Below, piece after piece: positions 9,895-20,800 of a stretch of DNA of 64,000 nt; the stretch's first letter is position 1; every line of letters starts with the position of its first letter. The position numbers and the translations under genes were made by a program. Under the pieces are notes generated by a model, which searched no databases, was not told the DNA's origin, and was given only the letters and a program-made list of their open reading frames with translations. Source of the DNA: Tridacna crocea (lineage: Eukaryota > Mollusca > Bivalvia > Cardiida > Cardiidae); contig OX031056.1 in NCBI GenBank assembly GCA_943736015.1, positions 70,521,277-70,585,276 of the forward strand, given 5' to 3'.

Positions 9895-11285
9895 CTAGGA
9901 CATTTGACCCCCGGACTTTTGCCCCCTTAGGACATCTGCCACCTGGACGTTAGCCCCCCGGACATCTGCCAACCTAGGACATGTGCCCCCCCGACATGTG
10001 CCCCCTTAGGACATGTGCCCCCTAGGACATGTGCCCCCCAGAACATGTGCCCCCCAGACATTTGCCCCCCTTAGGACATCTGCCCCCTTAGGACATCTGC
10101 CCCCTCAGTTTGTTTACAACTTGGACGTCTAGCTCCTTTAAAGGTGGCCCTTCAGATTTTGGGACGAAAATTTAACAAAAGTGCAAAAGAATTATCCTTA
10201 TACTCCCAAAGCCTTTTAATTTTCATTTATAAAACCCCAGTAGTCGAAAACCGTCCGACAACATGAGAAATTAAAGATTTACTACGGCTCAGGTTGACAC
10301 CAACGGGAGACACGTTCTATTTTTAGATGATCAATTCGCTCATTTACACACAGGAATACACAGAAGAAGCTTCAAACACAGCGTCCGAAAAAGAAATTAT
10401 GGAAAATAACTATTACATGTTTGTTATGATAGGGAATTTAAGCGTTATGAGTCACGTGCCAGTAACCCGACATTCCAACAATGCTTTATTGATTTTTGGC
10501 GCAAAATCTAAAAATACCCTAAGAGGCTACGTAGCCTTTTAAGGGAATACCATCAAAAAAAATTTTTTTTGTAATTTTATGAATCTTAATTATTGATGAG
10601 TTGTATTATTTTTTCATATGAATTTCAGTGATATATATATTTTTTTTAATTTGGTGAGATGTAAAAATTCTAAATACCCACCTTTAAGGGACAAAAAAGC
10701 AACTTTGAGATATACATGTATATTGTACATGGTAATTTTGACCGGCACTATGAAAAAGATCTCTCAGGTGTTGTATCGTTAAGTGCTATTTTGTTGAAAA
10801 TCTTCGGCTGATTAATTGATTTCAGTTTTAATATCAAAGTTCCAGTATGATATCTATAGAGTCAGTTACTCATCTGGCACGCCTGCTATAAACCCCGATA
10901 AAAAATTCTTTTTTTTTGCATTTTAAGGAAAATGCAAAAAATCAGGATGTTATTAGTTCTTCAACATCATTTAGAAGAGGCTTATTGTTTCCCAGGAGGC
11001 AGTTGTCCTACGGGGGCAAATATCCAGGGGCAGATGTCCTACCAGGGCAAATGACCGGGAGGGGATGACTTAAGAGGGCGAATGTCCGAGGGGGGGGGGC
11101 AGATGTCCAGGGGGCAAATGTCCTACGGAGGCAGATATCCTACGGGGGCAAATGTCCGGGTGGTAGATGTCTAGGGGGCAGATGTCCTAAGGGGGCAGAT
11201 GTCCTACGGGGGCAAATGCCCGATGGGCAGATGTCCTATGGGAGCAAAAGTCCGGGGGCAGATGTCCAGGGGGCAAATGTCCTGA
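9895..11285. mobile_element. Element with inverted minisatellite ends (GGACATNTGCCCC)
   Basis: 9895-10125 carries about 13 units of GGACAT(C/G/T)TGCCCCC(TTA). 10990-11285 carries the reverse complement. The outermost units match in order (AGGACATTTG...GGACTTTTGC), so they may be the terminal repeats of one foldback-like element. It encloses a TTAA element (10138-10687). Confidence 0.65.
10138..10687 (+). mobile_element. 550-bp TTAA element, family 3, copy 1
   Basis: Begins TTAAAGGTGGCCC and ends CCCACCTTTAA. An inverted copy is at 11330-11870. The short ORF at 10327-10542 is not conserved as a frame in the second copy, so it is probably not a gene. Confidence 0.8.
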
Positions 11286-11329
11286 TACCATTGGATAGGC
11301 TAGTGACCTGTTGTTTTTCCCACTATGTT

Positions 11330-11870
11330 TTAAAGGTGGGTATTTAGAATTTTTACATCTCACCAAATTAAAGAATATATATGTCACTGAAATTTATATG
11401 AAAAAATAAAACAAATCATTGATAATTAAAATTACAAAATAAAAAATGATGGTATTTCTTTAAAAGGCTATGTAGCCTCTTAAGACATTTTTAGATTTCG
11501 TGCCAAAAATCAATAAAGCATTGTGGGAATGTCAAATGACTGACTTGTGACTTATAATGCTTAAATATTCCATTACATAACTAACATGTAATAATTATTT
11601 TCCATCATGTCTTCTTCGGACGCTATGTTTGAAACTTCGTCTGTGTATTCCTGTATGTAAAGGAGAGAACTGATCATCTAAAAATAGAATGTGTGTCCTG
11701 TTGGTGTCAACCTGGGCCGTAGAAAATCTCAAATTTCTTGTGTTGTCGGGTTGTTTTCGACTACTGGGGTTTTATGAATGCAAATTAAAAGGCTTTGGGA
11801 GTATAAGGATGATTTTTTTTTTTTCATTTTTGTAAACTTTTCTTCCCAAAATCTGAAGGGCCACCTTTAA
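11330..11870 (-). mobile_element. 541-bp TTAA element, family 3, copy 2 (inverted)
   Basis: Reverse complement of 10138-10687. It sits next to a TTTTTCCCACTATG remnant of a MITE arm and shares its right TTAA with the MITE at 11867. Confidence 0.8.
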
Positions 11871-12015
11871 CCCTTTATCACACAATGACGAGTTTTAACG
11901 ACACTGAGGAAGCAGCCTTTTGAAAATATAGTGGGAAAGGGAGTTTTCTTCTGCATCAAAGCAAAATTGCTCCATTTAAGCCACTGTGAAATTGTCGTCT
12001 GCAAATTCTTTCAGT
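11867..12015 (+). mobile_element. MITE without its hairpin and right end
   Basis: TTAACCCTTTATCACAC start. The hairpin is collapsed to GTGGGAAAGGGAG, then TCGTCTGCAAATTC, ending in a C-run. Confidence 0.7.
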
Positions 12016-12034
12016 AAATCCCCCCCCCACCCCC

Positions 12035-12359
12035 CCGTTATCACGCCGCAAAATTTTAGACCTATCCAAATTAAATGTAGATGATCATTTCAGTGTGGCT
12101 CAAATGGTGCAATTTTGCATTGATAGGGTAGAAAACTTTGGGGGAAAAGGAGAAAATGCTGGTTACCAGCATTTTCTCATTTTCCCTAAATGTTTTCAAA
12201 AGGCTTCTTCCTCAGCGTAACCATCATTTTCTCCTTTTCCGGCAATGTTTTCTACCCTACAGAAAACAAATTTAAGATGTTCAGTCACTTTTATTTTGTT
12301 GTCTGCAAATGTGTTTGATTTGGACAAGCCAAAAGTTTTGTCGTTCGGTAAAGAGTTAA
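12035..12359. mobile_element. Minus MITE joined to a plus right-half MITE
   Basis: 12035-12218 is a minus copy with full hairpin. 12219-12359 is a right half ending CGGTAAAGAGTTAA. The final TTAA is shared with a family-2 fragment. Confidence 0.7.
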
Positions 12360-12470
12360 GGTAAGTCCTGTGTAATGCACTTCCGGTGAACATGGGGCAC
12401 AAATTCCAATTGGTTGATAAATAATGATCAATAAAGATTTATGCAGAAATATGTTTTATGTAATACAGTA
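12356..12470 (-). mobile_element. Family-2 TTAA element fragment
   Basis: TTAAGGTAAGTCCTGTGTAATG, then CACTTCCGGTGAAC and CAATTGGTTGATAAATAA, as in the reversed right ends of 14489-14860 and 20935-21316. Confidence 0.7.
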
Positions 12471-12834
12471 TCTCACATTCTTGTTTATGTGTTACCATTT
12501 CTATCAAACTGGTTGGCTAAAGTGTATTTGACACTTGCCAAAGCTCACGTCATTCAATTTTAGTAAACTCGTTTAATAAAAATGATAATACATAAACACT
12601 CATGTAAGAAATAATCTTCTATCGTTCAATACACCGCAGTTGTGAGTTATGAGGCACAATAAATAATCCACGAGGGCGATATATATATAAATATCCAATT
12701 TATTTTCAACTATACACTTTTTTCCAAAACTGAATAACACAATGATAAAATTATCTTGACACGGAGAATCCCACTGTCCTAGAGTGCATCGGACGTGTTC
12801 ATGATTTATTTTTGTTTGTATGTTATTTCCGTTT
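12471..12834. other. No recognised feature
   Basis: AT-rich, with no repeat family seen elsewhere in the window and no credible exon. Confidence 0.3.
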
Positions 12835-13122
12835 ATTTATCTTCACTACCGGTTGCCCATCTGAACGACGCCCCCAGAAGACGGTTAGTTGTTACGGGGA
12901 TAGTGCAAGGATATAGGTCGAAACTACTGAGAGCTTTGCCTGGTTCTTTAACGTGTTTGGCGTATAGCACAGTCACACGGGACCTCGGTTTAAAAGTCTC
13001 ATCCGAAAGACTATTAGAAGTTTTTGGTTGGCCAGCAGCCGGGGATTCGAACCCACAACCTGTAGTGACCAGAAACATTGTGTTCATGCGTCCTACGCTC
13101 TACCTACTAAGCTATATCGGCC
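12835..13122 (-). mobile_element. tRNA-derived SINE (type 4)
   Basis: On the minus strand the head reads ATATAGCTTAGTAGGTAGAG (A-box region) and GGTTCGAATCCCC (B-box), with the body extending to about 12835. Overlapping ORFs on both strands are by-products. Confidence 0.7.
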
Positions 13123-13258
13123 GGTAATATATATATTTTTGCCGAACAAAGGAAGAGGGTGTATCTCAATGTTGACGGGTAGGCAATCATTTTGCTTTCA
13201 TATTTGCCGACAAGCCGAACGTACTTTCCGGTTACGCGGGATTAATGAAAGACAAGCG

Positions 13259-13488
13259 TTAACCAATTACCACACAATCCCTACTTTTGACGCCCCTGAG
13301 AAATAAGCCTTTAGAAAACATTGAGGGAAAAAGAGAAAATGCTGGTAACCAGCATTTTCTACCTTTCCCACAATGTTTTCTACCCATCCACAAAACAAAT
13401 TTCAAATTTTCAGTCACTTGTATTTTGTCATCTGCAAATGCTTTGGATTTGGGCAAGCCTAAAATATTGTCGTTTGGTAATGAGTTAA
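13259..13488 (+). mobile_element. Palindromic TTAA MITE
   Basis: TTAACCAATTACC to GGTAATGAGTTAA, both TTAA intact. Left arm CATTGAGGG and right arm CCCACAATG differ. Confidence 0.9.
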
Positions 13489-13809
13489 TCAATGAACCCT
13501 TACATCGCTTATTACGCCTATCTCTTTTGAAGACAAGGCAGACGATTCTATAGTCTGCACAGAATATGCAATCTTATGTCGGATAAGCTATATTGTAATA
13601 GCCTGGCCCAAACACAACAGCCCTGGGTGGATTTGCAATAATTAAGCATTTTTCCCGAAATGTAAAATGCCAATTTCATCAATCCAGCGCTCCAGTATAA
13701 AGGTTAACAGAGCCATAGATTACAAGAATCGTATAAACTAAGAACACCTTTGTACGTTCCTTATAGGACTCGTGAAGTCAACCGTCAAATGATGTTGGTT
13801 GGTTATCCT
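13489..13809. other. No recognised feature
   Basis: No repeat or exon seen. Confidence 0.3.
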
Positions 13810-14395
13810 TAATAGGATGGTTAACATTGTGCAAAACGGAGAAAATGATCGTTTCCAGTATTTTCTCATGTTCCTGCATGGTTTCAAAATACCCCCCCCC
13901 ATTTCTAAAAAGCCCCATTCTTTAAGGTTATTAAAACTCAGCACATGTATTGTAATCTAAAAGTTAAATCTCTCTTTTGAACATTGAAAGTCGTTTGTTT
14001 TGAAGCTTTTTTCAATCTTGATAAAGTATATTTCAAATAAAATGGAACCAAATAAAAAAATAGTCACGGGGAAAAAAAAAAACGTTTCAAAATACTTTTG
14101 GAAAAGGAGAAAACTCTAGTAACCAGTATTTTCTCCTTTTATCACTATGTTTTGTACTTTTTCCCAGCCAAACAGCACATTTTCAGCTGCTCTTAACTTA
14201 TTATCTGCTAATTGCTTTAATGTATACGGCCCTAATTTTTTGTTATTTTTCGAGGGGTTTTGTAAAGGGTGACTAAGATGGAAAACATTGTGGGAATGTT
14301 GATTATCATTATTTGCTACTTTTCCTACAATGCTTTCAAAAGCCTCTTCTTCAACATTGTTGAAAGTCAGTATTGTGATTTAAAAGGCTGAATCT
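13810..14395. mobile_element. Three decayed MITE fragments
   Basis: Hairpin remnants at 13810-13966, 14085-14260 and 14275-14395, separated by simple A- and C-runs. Confidence 0.55.
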
Positions 14396-14488
14396 CAGTT
14401 TCTATACTCTAAAAGGCACCTTTCTAGAAACTCTTTGCTCTCTCAATAAAATTGTCTATGGAATAAAATGGTAAAGACTTTCAATAAA

Positions 14489-14860
14489 TTAAGGTAAGAC
14501 ATGTGTAATGGAAAACAGCTATTTCCACTAAAATATCATCCTACAATTTAGCTATAATTAAAAATGGGTATTATTGAACTACTTTCACCTTTTCATCTTT
14601 TTTTCCCATTTTTCCTTCTTTGAATTATCATTTATAAATCTAAAACCACCATATTCTCAATTCAAAAAGAGATAATGATTACCTCCCTTTTCAGAAAACT
14701 AACGAAAGTATCAAAAAATAATTTCAAGATAGACATAAACGGAATTTCTGATCCGTTAGAAATGTGCAAAAATATTATTTCTGCATAAATCCTTATTTAT
14801 CCTTATTTATCAACCAATTAGAATTTTCACCGGAAGTGCATTACACAGGTCTAACCTTAA
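14489..14860 (+). mobile_element. Family-2 TTAA element, 372 bp
   Basis: Ends TTAAGGTAAGACATGTGTAA and TTACACAGGTCTAACCTTAA form imperfect inverted repeats at TTAA. Other copies are at 20935-21316 and 26044-26416. Non-coding, with no central hairpin. Confidence 0.85.
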
Positions 14861-14925
14861 TCATTACAAAGTTACAGTTTTAGACCTATCAAAACTGACT
14901 GCATTTTAAAGCAAAAAATACAATT

Positions 14926-15630
14926 TAATCCATTACCATACCCAAGCATGTACAGTTTTAACAACTCTGAGAAACAGGTTATTTAAAAACTTAATTTTGA
15001 AAAGGAGAAACTTTCTTGACTCTTTACACGAAGAAAAAAATCAGACTTTCCAAAATTGAATGCATTTTCAGGTAGCAACTTTTTTATCTGGCACCATTGA
15101 TGGAACCTGTCTAAGATAGGAAGGAAGACATTTTAGAAAAAAGGAAAAAATGTCAATTAGCACCGTATTCTCGTTTTCAGACCAAAAGTTTTCAAGCCTT
15201 CTTCCTAGACCTTTTAAACTCATTATTGTGGTAAAAGAGGGTTAGATCTAAGTTTCTATACAGCGTAAAAACATATACGGGTAACGGTAAATCAAACTCT
15301 GCTATCACATGAAATTTTTCCTTCAAATGAATTGGACAGGAGTTTCAGAAAAGTCAATTTGTTTTAATTTTTTCAACAAATTTTCACAAGCCTTCTTCAA
15401 GTTTGTTAAAACTCAAGATAGTAAACTGGTCCTCATTGCACAGGAACATTGCACAATTCTATAGACCTTTCTGTATCAGGAGATGTGATTTAAGTACAGG
15501 AAAATGTATCGCATTATGTTATGCCCAAATTCTAAACTCGCCTTCTAACAGTACTTTCAGTACTTTGATTTTTGTTGTTGTCGCCTGTAAATGCTTTGAA
15601 TTTGGATTGGTCTAAAGTATTATAGTATGG
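14926..15630. mobile_element. Decayed MITE fragments in series
   Basis: Left end at 14926-15010 (TTAATCCATTACC), a minus-type copy at 15023-15245, a right arm near 15385-15430, and a right subterminal block at 15540-15630 ending GTATGGCTAA. Confidence 0.5.
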
Positions 15631-15856
15631 CTAACTCTTTCCCAAGCAACAAAATTGTAGACTAGTCCAAATGGAAAGCGTTTGCAGACGACAAAATAAA
15701 TGCGACTCAAAAATTGAAACTCGACTAAAAATAGTTGAAAACATTGTGGGAAAAGGGGAAATGCTGGTTACCAGCATTTTCTCCTTTTCCCAGAATACTT
15801 TCAAAAGGCTTCTTTCTCGGGGTGGTTAAAAGTCGGGATTGTTCCGTAAAAATAGA
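15630..15856 (-). mobile_element. Palindromic MITE
   Basis: CTCTTTCCCAAGCAAC to CCGTAAAAATAGAGG. Hairpin with a one-base deletion in the left arm. Confidence 0.8.
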
Positions 15857-15917
15857 GGTAAGTTCAAGTTAATATTCACATGTAGAGAGGTTATGTTTTT
15901 TACATTCCATAGACCAG

Positions 15918-16146
15918 TTAACTCTTTCCCAAACAATCCCTGGTTTTTACGGGTCTGGAATAGTAGCCTTTTGAAAACATTGTGGGAAAAGGAGAAAATG
16001 CTGGTAACCAGCATTTTCTCCTTTTCCCACAATGTTTTCTACCCTATCATAGACAGAAATCATCTTTTCAGCAAGAGATGAATTGTCGTCTGCAAATGCT
16101 TTCAATTTTGTCTAGTCCAAAAGTTTGCTGTTTGGGAAAGGATTAA
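15918..16146 (+). mobile_element. Palindromic TTAA MITE, variant C ends
   Basis: TTAACTCTTTCCCAAAC to TTTGGGAAAGGATTAA. Perfect hairpin. Confidence 0.92.
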
Positions 16147-16435
16147 TAATCCAGCCCTATTAGGGGTAAATTAACAAGGGATTTGCTGCTTGTATGCCAG
16201 AGATTTCCTGGCAATGACTTTTCAGAATCAGAACTAAACCAGACAAAAAGTATACATGTTAGAAAGTCAATGCATTTATATAGCCAGAGGTCTGAACTAC
16301 AAATAAAGTGTTTGGAGATCTGTGAGCGCTTTTTCCCTTTTTCAAGATGGATCATTATTTAACAGCCACACTTTGTAAATCCTTAAAGTAATCTGGTCAC
16401 TTTCAGTTGGTAAGAAATCCTACGGAGAGTGCTCT

Positions 16436-16665
16436 TTAACCCTTTCCCAAACAACAAAATTTTAGCCGGGTCCAAATTGAAAGCACTTGCAGACAACAAA
16501 ATAAATGAAGGTCAAAAATTAAAATTTGATTTTCCAAGGTTAGAAAACATTGTGTGAAAAGGAAAAAAATGCTGGTAACCAGCATTTTCTCCTTTTCCCA
16601 CAATGTTTTCAAAAGGCTTCTTTTTCATGGGCGTAAAAATCAGGGACTGTTTGGTAAAGGGTTAA
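16436..16665 (-). mobile_element. Palindromic TTAA MITE
   Basis: TTAACCCTTTCCCAAAC to TTGGTAAAGGGTTAA, both ends intact. Confidence 0.92.
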
Positions 16666-16710
16666 CATACTTTTTCTTGGGAACAAAATAAAATGGGTGA
16701 TAGAGTGAAT

Positions 16711-16760
16711 CCAAGATCAGTCTGCATGCTTTGAGTAGTCTGATCTTGATCACTGTCCAC
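16711..16760. repeat. GATCAGNCTG short hairpin repeat
   Basis: AAGATCAGTCTGCATG...TAGTCTGATCTTG. Related hairpins lie near 17427, 17560, 18725, 20265, 41097 and 43375. Confidence 0.55.
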
Positions 16761-16889
16761 ATAAAAGCATTATAGTTATGCGTAGAACTATTAGGGTTAA
16801 TGCTTATAGAGAAGCACTCTGTTACTTTTTGTAAGTATTTCGAATAAATTCTATTTTAGCATTAAAAACATAAGTCAGTAAATGTGTTG

Positions 16890-17122
16890 TTAACTCCTAA
16901 CGAAACGACAAATAATTAGACTGGTCCAGGTCAAAAGGATTTGTCAACAACAAATTTAAAGTAAATGAAATAAAGATTTTGGTTTTCGATGGGGAAGAAA
17001 ACATTGTGGGAAAAGGAGAAAATGCTGGTTACCAGCATTTTCTCCTTTTCCCACAATGGTTTCAAAAGGCTTCTTATTTATATAGGGATGTTAAAAGTCA
17101 TGATTGTGTGGTAATGAGTTAA
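16890..17122 (-). mobile_element. Palindromic TTAA MITE
   Basis: TTAACTCCTAACGAAACG to GTGGTAATGAGTTAA. Full hairpin. Confidence 0.9.
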
Positions 17123-17422
17123 GGACAATTGAATTTGACCAATCAGCTAACAGAATTTCGAAACTATATATTGAATATACAACTCCCCTGGTATTGTATG
17201 TATAATATACAACGGTTATATATCTCTCACTGATTACTCCTATAGTCGGTGTCCAATAGAAAATCTCATGCCTCAGTATATGCGAAATAACCCACTCTGT
17301 AACAGCCATGTATATTTTTCATATACTATCACACTAAGATTTCTATTCTTTATTTTGAATGATTTCTTACATCCGAGTACAATATGGCTTCCAACACACA
17401 AAACGGGGCATTCAGACATATA

Positions 17423-17625
17423 TGTAAAGTATGGTCTTGGATCAGCCTGCACAATCTGCACAGGCAAATCTGAGACTGCACTTTATGACTACATTAGATT
17501 TTCATCCTACATTAGACTTGCATGAAAAGGAAAATATATAACAACAGAAAGTGTTGTTTCAGATCAGCCTGCGAGGACTGCGCAGACTGATTCGAGACAG
17601 CACTTTACAGAAAGGTTCAAATGCC
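17423..17625. repeat. Two GATCAGCCTG hairpin repeats near the STUB1 3' end
   Basis: GGATCAGCCTGCACAATCTG with CACAGGCAAATCTGAG, and AGATCAGCCTGCGAGGACTG followed by CAGCACTTTA. A dispersed motif, possibly transcribed in the STUB1 3'UTR. Confidence 0.55.
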
Positions 17626-17721
17626 ACTTTTCCCATGTTGAAGGCCATATACAACACAGCATAAATCCGACCCAGCCAATGTTTTATCACAGTTAAACAC
17701 AGCAGAATGCTGACAGAAAAT

Positions 17722-17847
17722 TTAGAACTCCTCTGCCCACGGGTTTTCTTCTAAATAACTGTCAATAACTTCCTTCATGGCAAGGTTGGGAATCAACTGT
17801 GACTGATTTAAATCTGTTCTTGTGACTGGGTCAAAATGTCCCACACG
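17722..17847 (-). CDS. STUB1: STUB1 exon 7 (residues 241-281, U-box C-terminal half and stop)
   Basis: Begins [10 protein letters not shown], continues [19 protein letters not shown] and ends PWAEEF then TAA. Acceptor TTTTCAG. A MITE end lies 53 nt upstream in the intron. A candidate AATAAA (TTTATT on the plus strand) lies at 17349-17354, about 370 bases past the stop. Confidence 0.95.
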   Translation of the reverse strand, partial: RVGHFDPVTRTDLNQSQLIPNLAMKEVIDSYLEENPWAEEF

Positions 17848-20800
17848 CTGAAAACAGACAAGTCGACAATTAATAAGTCATACTGTTAAAAAAAGGGAGT
17901 TTAACTCTTTACTACACAAGCAAACAATAGACTTGCCCAAACAAGCAAACAATAGACTTGCCCAAACAAGCAAACAATAGAGTTGCCCACACAAACAAAC
18001 AGTCTTGCCCACACAAGCAAACAATAGACTTGCCCACACAAACAAACAATAGACTTGCCCAAACTCAAAACATTTGCAGACAACAATTTAAATGTAGCTC
18101 AAAAGACTGATTTTGTCTTTTATAGAGTAGAAAACATTGTGGGTAATGGAGAAAATGCTGGTTACCTGCATTTTCTCCTTTTCCCACAATATTTTCAAAA
18201 GGCTTCTTTCTACGGAACGTTAAAAATCAGGTCTGTGTGGTAATCAGTTAACCATTTACCAAATAATCCCTGGTTTTTACGACCCTTGAGATAGAAAGCT
18301 TTCGAAAACATTGTGGGAAAAGGAGAAAATGCTGGTAACCAGCATTATCTCATATTCCCACAACCTTTTCTACCTGACTGGAAACAAATTTCAATTTTTG
18401 AGTTGCGTTTATTTTGTTGTCTGCAAGAGCTTTCAATTTGGACCAGTCTAAAACTTTGTCATTTGGTAAAAGGTTAATTAAATTAATTTGTGCATAGTAT
18501 CAATCTATGTTAGCCTCCAGTTTGCCTACACTGACACGAGATGGAACTTTAAGACAATCATAAATTTTCTGTATTTCAAAGGACTATTCTATCTCATGAT
18601 TAAGTCAGTTGTTTTAGACTAAAAAGACTTATGGATCCATAATATTGTACACATCAACTGCCTTTTGTGTAATGATGCATAATGATAAACTTGCCTTGTA
18701 TTATGATACATAATGCAAAAAGTATAGGCCCAGATCACTTGCACAGGCTGATCTGGGTCAAAACATTTTGCTTTTGGTTAATTTTCTGCTTATCAAAGAG
18801 CCATTCTACCTCATTCTACTTTAAGATTAAGAAAGTTGTTTCAAAGGACTGTTTTAGCTGGGGAACTGACAAAAGCCCACTAGGACAAAAGCCCACTGGA
18901 CAAAACCCCACTGGGACCAAATCCCACTGGGACAAAAGCCCTCTGGGACAAAACTAATCTGGGACAAAAGCCCACTAAGAAAAAGGCCCACTGGGACAAA
19001 AGTCTACTGGACAAAAGTCCACTAGGACAAAAGCCCAGTGGGACAAAAGCCCACTGGACAAAAGCCCACTAGGACAAAAGTCCACTCGCCAAAAGACCAC
19101 TTGGACAAAAGCCCACTGGGACAAAAGCCCACTGAACAGAAGCCAACTGCTAATTTTGGCAGGGAGGACAAAAGACCACTGCTCATAAAAAAGTGTTAGA
19201 AAATCAGTGGGATTTTGTCAGTTGTCGATCAACTCTTTACCACAAAATCTCAACTTTTAACGACCCTGAAAGAGATGGCCTTGGAAAACACTGTGGGAAA
19301 AGGAGAAAATGCTGGTAACCAGCATTTTCTCCTTTTTCCACAATGCTTTCCACCCTATCAAAGATATAAATCATCATTTCAGCTGCATCTAATTTGTTGT
19401 GTGTATATGCTTTCAATTTGGATGACTCTAAAATTTTGTCATTTAGTAAAGAGTTAAAATGTATTTTAAACACCAATAATTATGTGCTGACGTGCTCGTT
19501 ACAATGCATCACAGAGGTGCATTTAGCCCCCATTTGACAGATAACAGCCTTGAATGCTCCACACAAACACAACTTCGTACCCTACCTGTAAATGCTCTAG
19601 TATGTCTTTTCTATCATATGTTATCCCACTAGGGGTTATCACCGGGTCCCGCATCAGTTCAAAGCTTATTCTCCCACACAGACAATCTGGAACATCTCTC
19701 TTCTGAAATAAAATTTACAAGAGAAGCAATTCTTCAGACTACTTCCACACTGTGTTCTATGGCTCTATGAGCAGTCTTAAAAGCAATATTTTGGTGTACC
19801 CCTGTTGAATTACCAAAAACTATGATTGGGGCATGCTGATCACTCTTTACCATATTTTTCATCATTTTAGTCAAGCTAAATTTGTGAGTTAAATTGTCAC
19901 CTGCAAATCCTTTTATTTGGACAAGTCTACATTTTTGCTGTTTGGTAAAGAGATAAAAGAAATTCAAACTGATGCTACTTTAACCCATTACCACACAATC
20001 CCTACTTTTGAGGCCCCTGAAAAATAAGCCTTTAGAAAACATTGTGGGAAAAGGAGAATATGCTGCTCACCAGCGTTTTCTCCTTTTTCCCACAATGTTT
20101 TCTTCCTGTCCCAATTGAAATTTCAAATTTCCAGTCACTTTTATTTTGTTCAATGCATATGCTTTCAATGTGGACCAGTCAAAAATTTTGTTGTTTAGTA
20201 AAGACTTAACAGAGTTTAGCCATGCTCTATTAAAAAGGGCCTTGATGGGTATGCAAAAAGTATTGACCCAGGTCAGCCTGTGCTGTCTATACAGGCTGAC
20301 CTGTGCCAAAACTTTTGCCATTGGTCTGTTTTCTGCATGTAGGGTGTCACACTAACTGGATTTAACACTTTACTCCATAGATACTCATTTCTACGCATTG
20401 CTTGTAGGAGCCTTTGGAAAATGTCTCTGATAGGGAAGAAAACATTAAATTTGATTGAAAAGGAGAAAATGGTTGTATCAAGAATTTCTCCTTCTCCATG
20501 ATGTTTAACTCTTTCCCAAACAAGCCCTGGTTTTTACGTGTCTGCAGTACAAGTCTTTAAGAAAACACTGTGGGAAAAGGAGAAATTGCTCGTAACGAGC
20601 AATTTCTCCTTTTCCCACAGTGTTTTCTAGCCTATTGGCAAACTTTCTGCCATTCTCATCAAATTCAAAATTATCATCTGCAAACACTTTGAGTTTGGGA
20701 CTGTCTAAAATTTGTCATTTGGGAAAGGGTTGATATCCTATGTGGTCATTAAAACTCAGGATTGCGTTTTCTAAAGAGCTCTATCTCAGGGTCGTAAAAA

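Noticed and set aside
12795..13127. 110-codon plus ORF and opposing minus ORF
   Set aside because: Both lie across a tRNA-derived SINE and contain its reversed A- and B-box sequence.
18872..19150. Regular short repeats that might suggest a CRISPR array
   Set aside because: Units are contiguous 16-18-bp tandem repeats without unique spacers, inside a eukaryotic intron.
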